Of a stretch of 26,903 bases of DNA, positions 7,679-13,519 are shown in pieces. Source of the DNA: Massilia sp. (GTDB lineage Bacteria > Pseudomonadota > Gammaproteobacteria > Burkholderiales > Burkholderiaceae_D); the NCBI GenBank assembly GCA_028291845.1, contig JAQGNM010000495.1, positions 1 through 26,903 on the forward strand, in the 5' to 3' direction. The first letter of the stretch is position 1. Each line of letters starts with the position of its first letter. A program made the position numbers and the translations under genes. The notes beneath the pieces were generated by a model. The model did not search any database, was not told where the DNA came from, and saw nothing but the letters and a program-made list of their open reading frames with translations.

Positions 7679-8586
7679 ACCGAACCTCCGTCCATGATCT
7701 GCAAGAAGATATCTTCCAGGTCTGCTTGTTGCAACTGCATTTCATCGATGACCACGCCCGACTCGCGCAGGCGCGCAAGGATCTGTTCGACTTCGCTGTA
7801 CTCGTTGACCCGCAGGCTGACCTTGTTGCCGTCGGCCGAGGCGTCCGACACCAGGTGTTTCAAATCGTCGGGTACCGCGCCGCTGGCGATGTGCACGATC
7901 AGCTGGGAACCGGAAATGCGGCGGATCAGCGACTTCATGGTGTCGAGCGCCACCACTTTACCGCCGCGCAGCATGGCGACCCGGTTGCACATCGCTTGCG
8001 CTTCTTCCAGGTAATGGGTGGTCAAGACCACCGTGTGACCCTCGCGGTTGAGCCGTGAAATGAATTTCCACAAGCCCTGGCGCAATTCGACATCGACGCC
8101 GGCGGTCGGCTCGTCGAGCACGATGACGGGCGGTTTATGGACCAGCGCCTGGGCCACCAGCACCCTTCTCTTCATGCCGCCGGACAGGGCGCGCATATTG
8201 ACGTCGGCCTTGCCGGTCAGATCGAGGTTTTCCATCACCTCGTCGATCCACTTGTCGTTGTTTTTCAAGCCAAAATAGCCGGACTGTAAACGCAAGGTTT
8301 CACGCACCGTGAAGAACGGGTCGAACACCAGTTCCTGCGGCACCACCCCCAGGTTCTTGCGGGCATTTCTAAAATCGGTGACGACATCGTGGCCGTGGAT
8401 GGCGATGTTGCCGGCATCGGGCCGGATCAGGCCGGCGATGGTGGAAATGAGCGTGGTCTTGCCGGCGCCGTTGGGGCCAAGCAAGCCGAAAAATTCGCCT
8501 TGCTCGATGGTCAGAGAAACGCCGCCCAAGGCTTTCAAGGCCTTGTAGCTTTTCTCGACCTGATTGATCTGGATCGCTGCAGTCAT
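7675..8586 (-). CDS. ABC transporter ATP-binding protein (YadG-like)
   Basis: This is the ATPase partner of the permease that follows. The 303-residue protein has Walker A GPNGAGKT (37-44), Q-loop Gln84, signature LSGGMKR (134-140), Walker B VIVLDEP (154-160) and an H-loop in TTHYLEEA. It also has a C-terminal extension of about 80 residues, as in ABC-2 exporters of the drug/lipopolysaccharide/YadG type. It is the first gene of the unit that runs through ibaG and murA into his. A 114-base gap with a hairpin and a palindromic promoter region separates it from mlaB. The ATG at 8584-8586 has only a weak ribosome binding site. Confidence 0.93.
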   Translation of the reverse strand: MTAAIQINQVEKSYKALKALGGVSLTIEQGEFFGLLGPNGAGKTTLISTIAGLIRPDAGNIAIHGHDVVTDFRNARKNLGVVPQELVFDPFFTVRETLRLQSGYFGLKNNDKWIDEVMENLDLTGKADVNMRALSGGMKRRVLVAQALVHKPPVIVLDEPTAGVDVELRQGLWKFISRLNREGHTVVLTTHYLEEAQAMCNRVAMLRGGKVVALDTMKSLIRRISGSQLIVHIASGAVPDDLKHLVSDASADGNKVSLRVNEYSEVEQILARLRESGVVIDEMQLQQADLEDIFLQIMDGGSV

Positions 8587-8618
8587 GCGGATTTTCTAAA
8601 TGGGGTTTTTCGCGGGGG

Positions 8619-8648
8619 AACTGTCAATTATAGGGGATATTGACAGTT
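8619..8648 (-). promoter_or_regulatory. Candidate promoter with palindromic operator for the ABC-ibaG-murA-his unit
   Basis: Two perfect 10-base arms, AACTGTCAAT (8619-8628) and ATTGACAGTT (8639-8648), face each other across a 10-base spacer. On the minus strand a consensus TATAAT (8632 to 8627) begins inside the spacer and overlaps the downstream arm. No good -35 hexamer is found 16-18 bases upstream (CAAGCC at 17). A transcript starting near 8620 would have a leader of about 34 bases before the ATPase ATG. The sequence shows the symmetry and the box; binding of a dimeric regulator is inference. A simple RNA stem-loop is the alternative reading. Confidence 0.5.
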
Positions 8649-8663
8649 GGGCTTGCGTGGGCA

Positions 8664-8687
8664 GGCCGCCTCGGTCAGGAGGCGGCC
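8664..8687 (-). terminator. GC-rich hairpin downstream of mlaB, possible terminator
   Basis: A perfect 9-base stem, GGCCGCCTC (8664-8672) with GAGGCGGCC (8679-8687), closes a 6-base loop. It begins 14 bases beyond the mlaB stop and precedes the next promoter candidate. There is no uridine run on the minus strand after it, so it is not a textbook intrinsic terminator. It may act as a 3' stability hairpin or a weak terminator at the end of the mla operon. Confidence 0.45.
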
Positions 8688-8700
8688 GGGTGAAGCAGGA

Positions 8701-9009
8701 TCAATGGTGGTGCAGATCGGCTGGGGAAGCCTGGGCGCAGTCGGTCAGCAGGTGATCGACGCCGTACAAGGTCAGCAAACTTTTCAGGCTGACCGGCAAG
8801 TTCAGGAATGACAGCGACTTGCCGAGCGCGCGGGCTTCGCGCAGCATGGCCATCAACACCGCCACGCCGGACGAATCCGACGATTTCAGGAAGGCCAGGT
8901 CAAAAACGGTCTGGCCGCCACGAATGGCCGCCAGACCGCGCTGGAGCGCCACCGCCGCAGTGGCGAAAGTGAGGTACTCGAGCGTTGGTTGGACAGTGTG
9001 TTCAGTCAT
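8701..9009 (-). CDS. mlaB: STAS-domain protein MlaB
   Basis: MlaB is the small cytoplasmic STAS subunit that binds and activates the MlaF ATPase in the MlaFEDB inner-membrane complex. The protein is 102 residues with the STAS core VFDLAFLKSSDSSGVAVLMAMLREA. The Ser/Asp-rich loop SSDSSG (43-48) sits where STAS anti-sigma antagonist-like proteins have their key serine. Similarity outside this loop is low, as usual for MlaB, so the name depends partly on position as the last gene of mlaFEDACB. Its start is 20 bases after the mlaC reading frame ends. It ends in a His-rich tail (LHHH). Confidence 0.85.
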   Translation of the reverse strand: MTEHTVQPTLEYLTFATAAVALQRGLAAIRGGQTVFDLAFLKSSDSSGVAVLMAMLREARALGKSLSFLNLPVSLKSLLTLYGVDHLLTDCAQASPADLHHH

Positions 9010-9029
9010 TTTCTTGTTTGCTGTAGCAA

Positions 9030-9668
9030 TTACTTGCTTGGCGCCTTCAGCGGCTTGTTGGCCAGCTCTTTGTTGCGGTCAGCCAGCTTCTTGATCAAGC
9101 CATCGATGCCGCCCTTGCTGATCTCGGTCGAGAAGGTGCCGCGATAGGTTTCCACCAACCAGGCGCCGAGGACATTGATGTCGAAAATCTTCCAGCCCGA
9201 CGGTCCCTTGGCCAAGCGGTAGTTCAGCTGGATCGGCTCGCCGCGCTGGACGTTGACGACCGATTTGACTTCCACTTCGTTGTCGGCGGGATCGGCACGC
9301 ATTGGCTTGAAATCAACCGTTTCGTTCTAGATCTGCGACAGCGCGCCCGAATAAGTGTGAATCAGCAACTGGCGGAACTCGTTCGACAGCGCGGTCTTTT
9401 GCTCAGGGGTGGCGTCGCGCCAGTAACGGCCGGCCGCCAGGGCGGTCATGCGCTGGAAGTCGACATACGGCAGGATCTTGGCGTCGACCAGGGCGGTAAC
9501 CTTGCTGACGTCGCCAGCCTGGATCGCCTTGTCGGTCTTGGCGGTGTTGATGACGTCGTTGCTGATGCGCTTGACGAGCACGTCCGGTGCTTCGGCCGCT
9601 GGCGCAGCCACTGCGAAAGCGGTGAAGGCGAGCGCGCTGACGGCGATAAGGTGTTTGATCAGTTTCAT
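9030..9668 (-). pseudogene. mlaC: Periplasmic phospholipid-binding protein MlaC, interrupted by one in-frame amber codon
   Basis: MlaC ferries phospholipid between the MlaA-porin complex in the outer membrane and MlaFEDB in the inner membrane. Translation from ATG 9666-9668 (GAGG five bases upstream) gives a signal peptide (MKLIKHLIAVSALAFTAFAVAA) and the family body (LPYVDFQRMTALAAGRYWRDATPEQK ... LLIHTYSGALSQI). It then hits TAG at 9327-9329, codon 114. The same frame continues with NETVDFKPMRADPADNEVEV and the usual C-terminus WKIFDINVLGAWLVETYRGTFSTEI ... GGIDGLIKKL, to a TAA at 9030-9032. With readthrough the product is 212 residues, normal length. There is no other lesion. Causes could be a recent nonsense mutation, a sequencing error, or suppression. 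An ATG at 9300-9302 lacks a ribosome binding site. Confidence 0.85.
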
Positions 9669-9737
9669 AGGCCCTCTTTCTGTAGTTGCGGGTAAGTCAG
9701 GCTGCAATCCGCCGGTGGCGGTGCTTAAGCTTGGTTA

Positions 9738-9776
9738 ACAATGCGGCCAGCCGATCGGATGACAAGGCCGCGTTGT
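9738..9776 (-). other. Intergenic stem-loop between mlaA and mlaC
   Basis: Arms 9738-9748 (ACAATGCGGCC) and 9766-9776 (GGCCGCGTTGT) pair over 11 positions with one G-U, around a 17-base loop that itself contains the palindrome CCGATCGG. It lies just after the mlaA stop and about 70 bases before the mlaC start. No T-run follows on the minus strand. An mRNA-processing or stability role within the mla transcript is plausible but unproven. Confidence 0.4.
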
Positions 9777-9785
9777 AATTTCTTA

Positions 9786-10688
9786 CTATTTTTTCGGTTC
9801 AGGGGTCGGACCCGGATCGTCCGGATACGCCGAGCTGATCGGTTTGGCGGGCGGGGTCACGGTGGCGCCGCCGGTGGGCGCGGGGGCAGCGCCGCCGGTC
9901 GGACCCGGATCGTCCGGATAGGCCGATTTGATGCTGCCGCCGGCAGGCGCGGCGTCCGGCGCCGGCTCTTTATTGAGCATCTGCATCAGCTTTGGCTTGC
10001 CGCCGCCATCCTGGATACGGCTTTGGCGGCGCTGCAGGAAGCCGTCGCGGATGAATTCGTAGCGGTCCAGCGCCGCTTCTTCCATCAGGTTCGACGCATC
10101 GAGCACGGCGGCGCGCTGGTCGACCGCTCGCACCCCGATGCCGACGTTGCGAATGTACACCGGCTCCTTGTACGCCCACGGATCGGCCGTGATATCGAGC
10201 GGAATGGCGGCGGCGTCGCGCACCGTCGACGGACCGAACACCGGCAGCATCAGGTAGGGACCGGACTGCACGCCCCAGGCGCCCAGGGTCTGACCAAAAT
10301 CTTCGTTGTGTTTTTGCAAGCCGACGTCGGAGCCGATGTCCATCACGCCCAGCAGACCCAGGGTCGAGTTCAAGCCAAACCGGGCAAAGTCGGTCATGCC
10401 GTCCTTACCTTTGCCTTGCATCAGGTTGTTGGCGCCGGTCCACAGGTCGGCCAGGTTGCCGAAGAAATTGTTGACGCCGGTCTGTACCATTTGCGGCAAC
10501 ACTTTTTTATAGGCGGTGGCGGCCGGTTTCAAGGCAACCTTGTCGACCGTGTCGTTGAAAGCGAACATCTTGCGATTGAACGGCTCGTACGGGTCGCGCG
10601 GGTTGGGACCGGTGGCGCAGCCCGAGAGCAGCGCGCTGGCGCCGAGCGCCAGCACCAGGGTGGAAATGCGGGGGAAAAACGTCATCAT
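9786..10688 (-). CDS. mlaA: Outer-membrane lipoprotein MlaA (VacJ)
   Basis: MlaA sits in the inner leaflet of the outer membrane with trimeric porins and removes misplaced phospholipids. The 300-residue precursor has a lipoprotein signal with lipobox LLSGC, giving lipidated Cys24. The family body follows: DPYEPFNRKMFAFNDTVDK, the FGNLADLWTGANNLMQGK amphipathic region and DFGQTLGAWGVQSGPYLMLPVFGPSTVRD. After about residue 240 the protein has a Pro/Gly/Ala-rich tail in which SAYPDDPGPT occurs twice; this extension is absent from the shorter E. coli protein. The start overlaps the mlaD stop (ATGA). Having mlaA inside the mla operon, between mlaD and mlaC, matches the mlaFEDACB arrangement of Burkholderia. 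Confidence 0.95.
   Translation of the reverse strand: MMTFFPRISTLVLALGASALLSGCATGPNPRDPYEPFNRKMFAFNDTVDKVALKPAATAYKKVLPQMVQTGVNNFFGNLADLWTGANNLMQGKGKDGMTDFARFGLNSTLGLLGVMDIGSDVGLQKHNEDFGQTLGAWGVQSGPYLMLPVFGPSTVRDAAAIPLDITADPWAYKEPVYIRNVGIGVRAVDQRAAVLDASNLMEEAALDRYEFIRDGFLQRRQSRIQDGGGKPKLMQMLNKEPAPDAAPAGGSIKSAYPDDPGPTGGAAPAPTGGATVTPPAKPISSAYPDDPGPTPEPKK
9804..9920 (-). repeat. Direct repeat encoding the duplicated SAYPDDPGPT motif of the MlaA tail
   Basis: A 24-base identical sequence occurs at 9804-9827 and 9897-9920, 93 bases apart in register, inside the 3' end of mlaA. On the minus strand both copies encode the core YPDDPGPT. The intervening Pro/Gly/Ala segment looks like a low-complexity expansion. 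Such a repeat could change length by slippage or recombination in units that keep the frame (93 is divisible by 3). Confidence 0.8.
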
Positions 10689-11158
10689 TTAGCGGTGTCC
10701 TTTCCGTCCGCGGCCTTGCTATAAATAAATTGATTGATCAAGTCCTCCAGCACCGCGGCGGACTGCGTACTGTTGATGCGGTCGCCAGGCGCCAAATTCA
10801 CGGTGTCGCCGCCAGGCACGATGCCGATGTATTGCTCACCCAGCAAGCCCGCCGTCAGGATCTTCAAAGAGCTATCCTTGGGAAACTGGTGGCTGGCATC
10901 CATTTCCAGGGTCACCATCGCCTGGAACGTCTTGTTATCAAAGGTGATATCGCCGACCCGGCCGACCACCACGCCGGCACTTTTGACCGGCGCCTGCGGT
11001 TTCAAGCCGCCGATATTGTCGAATTTGCCGGTGATGGCGTAAGTTTTGCTAAGCGACAAGGTGCTCATGTTGCCCGCCTTCAAGGCGAGGAACAACAAGG
11101 CCGCCAGTCCCAGCAGAACAAACAAGCCAACCCAGACGTCGATAGTTTTACGATGCAT
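10685..11158 (-). CDS. mlaD: MCE-domain phospholipid transport protein MlaD
   Basis: MlaD is the inner-membrane-anchored MCE protein that forms a hexameric ring receiving lipid from MlaC above the MlaFE core. The 157-residue protein has one N-terminal membrane anchor (about 8-28, VWVGLFVLLGLAALLFLALKA). The MCE domain runs about 38-116 (TYAITGKFDNIGGLKPQAPVKSAGVVVGRV ... LLGEQYIGIVPGG), followed by a short helix-forming C-terminus. An 83-base gap separates it from mlaE, the longest inside this operon, and contains an AT-rich repeat. It ends in an ATGA overlap with mlaA. Confidence 0.95.
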   Translation of the reverse strand: MHRKTIDVWVGLFVLLGLAALLFLALKAGNMSTLSLSKTYAITGKFDNIGGLKPQAPVKSAGVVVGRVGDITFDNKTFQAMVTLEMDASHQFPKDSSLKILTAGLLGEQYIGIVPGGDTVNLAPGDRINSTQSAAVLEDLINQFIYSKAADGKDTAK

Positions 11159-11224
11159 AATTTATACTCACTCTAATTGTTTCGCTCAGGCGATGTCGCC
11201 AGATTCAATTTTTCAAATTTTTTA

Positions 11225-11248
11225 ATTATTTGATTATTTGATTATTTA
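11225..11248 (-). repeat. AT-rich octamer tandem repeat at the 3' end of mlaE
   Basis: Three consecutive copies of ATTATTTG (the third ends in A) cover 11225-11248. The mlaE stop codon (11242-11244) lies inside the third copy. The surrounding 45 bases are almost pure A/T, in contrast to the GC-rich genes on both sides. It may be a slippage-made microsatellite; no regulator site could be recognised. Confidence 0.7.
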
Positions 11249-12036
11249 TTAAACATAATCGCCGTCATCACGAAGTCCAGGCCCCATACCATCAGCGAGG
11301 CGATCACAACAGTACGGGTGGTCGCGCGTGACACGTCTTCCGGGGTCGGATCAGCGTGGTAGCCCTGGAACAGCGCGGTAAAAGTCACCGCGATACCGAA
11401 TACCAGGCTTTTGATCACGCCGTTCAACACGTCCGCGCGCACGTCGACATTGGCCTGCATCTGCGACCAGAAGGCGCCCTCGTCGACACCGATCAGCTGC
11501 ACGCCGACCAGATAGCCGCCGAGCACGCCGACGGCGCTGAAAATGGTCGCCAGAATCGGCATGGCCACCACGCCGGCCCAGAAACGGGGCGCCAGCACGC
11601 GCTGGATCGGATTGATCGCCATCATTTCCATGGCCGACAGTTGCTCGCCAGCCTTCATCAGGCCGATCTGCGCCGTCAGCGAGGTGCCGGCGCGGCCGGC
11701 AAACAGCAGCGCGGTGACCACCGGCCCCAATTCGCGCACCAGCGCCAGGGCGACTACCTGTCCCAGTTTTTGCTCGGCGCCGTAGGGCGTCAAGGTGATG
11801 TATCCCTGCAAGCCCAGCACCATGCCGACGAACAAGCCGGAGACCACAATGATGACGAGCGAGTAATTACCAATAAAATGAATCTGTTCGGAAATCAGGC
11901 CGGGACGCTTCATCGCGCCCGGCGAGACGGCCAGCAGGCCGAAGAACGAACGGGTGGCAAAACCGACGCTGGCGATCGACTCGCGCACATAGCAGCCGAT
12001 GGTGCCGAGAAAATTGCTTACTACATTGCCGCTCAT
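11242..12036 (-). CDS. mlaE: Phospholipid ABC transporter permease MlaE
   Basis: MlaE is the integral membrane core of the MlaFEDB complex. The 264-residue protein has the MlaE/YrbE family sequence with about five hydrophobic segments (for example FIGNYSLVIIVVSGLFVGMVLGLQGY, ALALVRELGPVVTALLFAGRAGTSLTAQIGLMKAGEQLSAMEMMAI and ILATIFSAVGVLGGYLVGVQL). The EQLSAMEMMAINPI loop is the coupling helix contacted by MlaF. The start overlaps the mlaF stop as ATGA (12033-12036). The last residues fall in the AT-rich repeat. Confidence 0.95.
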   Translation of the reverse strand: MSGNVVSNFLGTIGCYVRESIASVGFATRSFFGLLAVSPGAMKRPGLISEQIHFIGNYSLVIIVVSGLFVGMVLGLQGYITLTPYGAEQKLGQVVALALVRELGPVVTALLFAGRAGTSLTAQIGLMKAGEQLSAMEMMAINPIQRVLAPRFWAGVVAMPILATIFSAVGVLGGYLVGVQLIGVDEGAFWSQMQANVDVRADVLNGVIKSLVFGIAVTFTALFQGYHADPTPEDVSRATTRTVVIASLMVWGLDFVMTAIMFNK

Positions 12037-12836
12037 GCGCGCGCTCCCAGGCCCAGGTCTTCATCGAGCGATTTGCCCGGATAGTCGAACGGCACCGGGC
12101 CGTCGGGGGCGGCGTTGACGAATTGTTTGACGTACGGGTCTTGCGAGACGCGCATTTCGGCCGGGGTGCCGCGCGCCACGATTTTGCCGGCGGACATGAA
12201 ATACACGTAATCGGCGATGGCGAAACACTCTTGCACGTCGTGCGAGACCAGGATCGAGGTGGACCCAAGCGCGTCGTTGAGTTTGCGGATCAGGTTGGCG
12301 GTGACGCCCATCGAGATCGGATCGAGACCGTCAAACGGCTCGTCGTACATGATCAGTTCGGGATCGAGGGCGATGGCGCGCGCCACCGCCACCCGGCGCG
12401 CCATGCCGCCGGAAATTTCCGACGGTTTTAATTTGTGTGCATTGCGCAGGCCGACCGCATTGAGTTTTAACAGCACCAGGTCGCGTATCAGCTCTTCCGG
12501 CAAGTCGGTGTGCTCGCGCAAGGGGAAGGCGACGTTGTCGAATACATTCAGGTCGGTGAACAGGGCGCCGAACTGGAACAGCATGCCCATCTTGCGGCGC
12601 AGGCGGTACAAACCATCGGTATCGAGCGCGTGCACGACTTCGCCACCGACCGATACCGTGCCCTTTTGCGGACGGATCTGGCCGCCGATCAAGCGCAGCA
12701 CGGTCGTCTTGCCGCAACCGGAACCGCCCATGACGGCGACGACCTTCCCGCGGGGAAAGTCCATATTCAGGTTGGACAAGATGACACGCTCTCCGTACGC
12801 AAATTGGAGATCGCGAATTTCAACGAGGTTGCTCAC
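12033..12836 (-). CDS. mlaF: Phospholipid ABC transporter ATP-binding protein MlaF
   Basis: MlaF powers lipid movement by the MlaFEDB complex. The 267-residue ATPase has Walker A GGSGCGKTT (37-45), Q-loop Gln88 in LFQFGALFTDLNVFDNVAFPLREHT (a hallmark of the MlaF/Mkl type), signature SGGMARR (142-148), Walker B LIMYDEP (161-167) and the H-loop in ILVSHDV. It starts at GTG 12834-12836 with no recognisable Shine-Dalgarno sequence. It is the first gene of the mla operon and is divergent from the region leading to the zinc-ribbon gene. Confidence 0.96.
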   Translation of the reverse strand: MSNLVEIRDLQFAYGERVILSNLNMDFPRGKVVAVMGGSGCGKTTVLRLIGGQIRPQKGTVSVGGEVVHALDTDGLYRLRRKMGMLFQFGALFTDLNVFDNVAFPLREHTDLPEELIRDLVLLKLNAVGLRNAHKLKPSEISGGMARRVAVARAIALDPELIMYDEPFDGLDPISMGVTANLIRKLNDALGSTSILVSHDVQECFAIADYVYFMSAGKIVARGTPAEMRVSQDPYVKQFVNAAPDGPVPFDYPGKSLDEDLGLGARA

Positions 12837-13234
12837 AGGCGTATTCAGTATTTGGCAATGCCGTATTGTAGTGCAGAAAGGTCAATCCCTGCTGACCGGC
12901 GGTGGGCAGAGCAGCACCCACCTGTCACAGAATACAACACTAATGAACGGCCGGTCAGATATTTCCTGGCGCAAGTATTTGTATTCATTAGGAATTTATT
13001 TGTAATTCAAGGATGCCTGATCTCAGCGCTAATGATACACATATGTATGTAAGAGCGCGAGCCGCGACCTCGGGTAGCGTCATGCGAGACTTCAAAAAAA
13101 CCGATTTTGCGCGCCTGCTGGACGAGCAGGTTCCGCTTTCGCTTGATTTATTGCTGTCGCGCAACATACACCACGGCGCCCACCTTCATCATCGTTGTTC
13201 AGCAACGTTGACGTGTTTGAGGGAGGAGCAAGCA
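12837..13234. other. Intergenic region between mlaF and the zinc-ribbon gene, rich in inverted repeats
   Basis: I see no convincing gene here. Perfect inverted repeat arms CTGACCGGC (12892-12900) and GCCGGTCAG (12950-12958) bracket a second hairpin, GGTGGG/CCCACC (12901-12922). For mlaF, a TACAAT-like -10 box lies at 12870-12865 on the minus strand, but no matching -35 was found. For the plus strand, TTGTAT (12979-12984) and TGTAAT (13001-13006) with 16-base spacing is a possible promoter in an AT-rich patch. Further hairpins lie at 13114-13130 (CCTGCT/AGCAGG) and 13193-13207 (CGTTG/CAACG). An open frame from 13013 runs in phase into the zinc-ribbon gene, but its sequence has no family character. 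Confidence 0.45.
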
Positions 13235-13489
13235 ATGAGGATCGTTTATTGCCGCCGCTGTGCCAGCGAATTGCCGGATACGGCGCCCACCTGCTCGAAG
13301 TGCGGCGCGCCGCAAGCGCGCGTGGCAGCCGCGGCGGGACTGATGGCACCGGACCCCAGCGACCTGGCGTCAGCCCGCACAGTCGGTGCGATCGGCCGAC
13401 GGCTACTTGCCCTGATACTGATCGGCATATTCATCACGGTCGCGATGCTCGCCTACCCCGTCCTGGTCGGCCTGGGCTGGGCGAGTTAA
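13235..13489 (+). CDS. Small zinc-ribbon membrane protein, function unknown
   Basis: This is an 84-residue protein. Residues 1-25 (MRIVYCRRCASELPDTAPTCSKCGA) form a zinc ribbon with two CxxC pairs, Cys6/Cys9 and Cys20/Cys23. A disordered Ala-rich linker follows, then one membrane helix at about 57-80 (RRLLALILIGIFITVAMLAYPVLVGL). The cytoplasmic ribbon plus a single C-terminal helix is common in small uncharacterised proteins. The ATG is supported by GGGAGG (13221-13226), 8 bases upstream. The same frame is open back to 13013, so a longer 158-residue product cannot be excluded. It converges on gltD and is the only complete plus-strand gene. No function can be assigned. Confidence 0.72.
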   Translation: MRIVYCRRCASELPDTAPTCSKCGAPQARVAAAAGLMAPDPSDLASARTVGAIGRRLLALILIGIFITVAMLAYPVLVGLGWAS

Positions 13490-13492
13490 GCA

Positions 13493-13507
13493 CGCAATCC
13501 GATTGCG
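13493..13507. terminator. Short hairpin between converging zinc-ribbon gene and gltD
   Basis: CGCAAT and ATTGCG pair perfectly around a 3-base loop in the 30-base gap between two convergent stop codons. No T-run follows on either strand, so at best it is a weak bidirectional terminator. Confidence 0.3.
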
Positions 13508-13519
13508 CGAGCCAGCAAG

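Noticed and set aside
8664..8687. Definite rho-independent terminator after mlaB
   Set aside because: The stem is strong but no T-run follows on the minus strand, so only a tentative label is given.
9300..9302. Independent restart of mlaC at ATG 9302 as a separate gene
   Set aside because: No ribosome binding site, and the product lacks a signal peptide and half of the domain; one interrupted gene explains both pieces better.
9327..9329. Pyrrolysine or other programmed recoding at the mlaC TAG
   Set aside because: Pyrrolysine machinery is not expected in this group, and no recoding structure is evident; mutation or sequencing error is simpler.
11225..11248. CRISPR-like short repeats
   Set aside because: Units are 8 bases, directly abutting and pure AT, without spacers. 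No CRISPR array is present anywhere in the window.
13013..13234. N-terminal extension of the zinc-ribbon protein
   Set aside because: The stretch has no family character, and a strong Shine-Dalgarno precedes the internal ATG at 13235. Kept only as an alternative.
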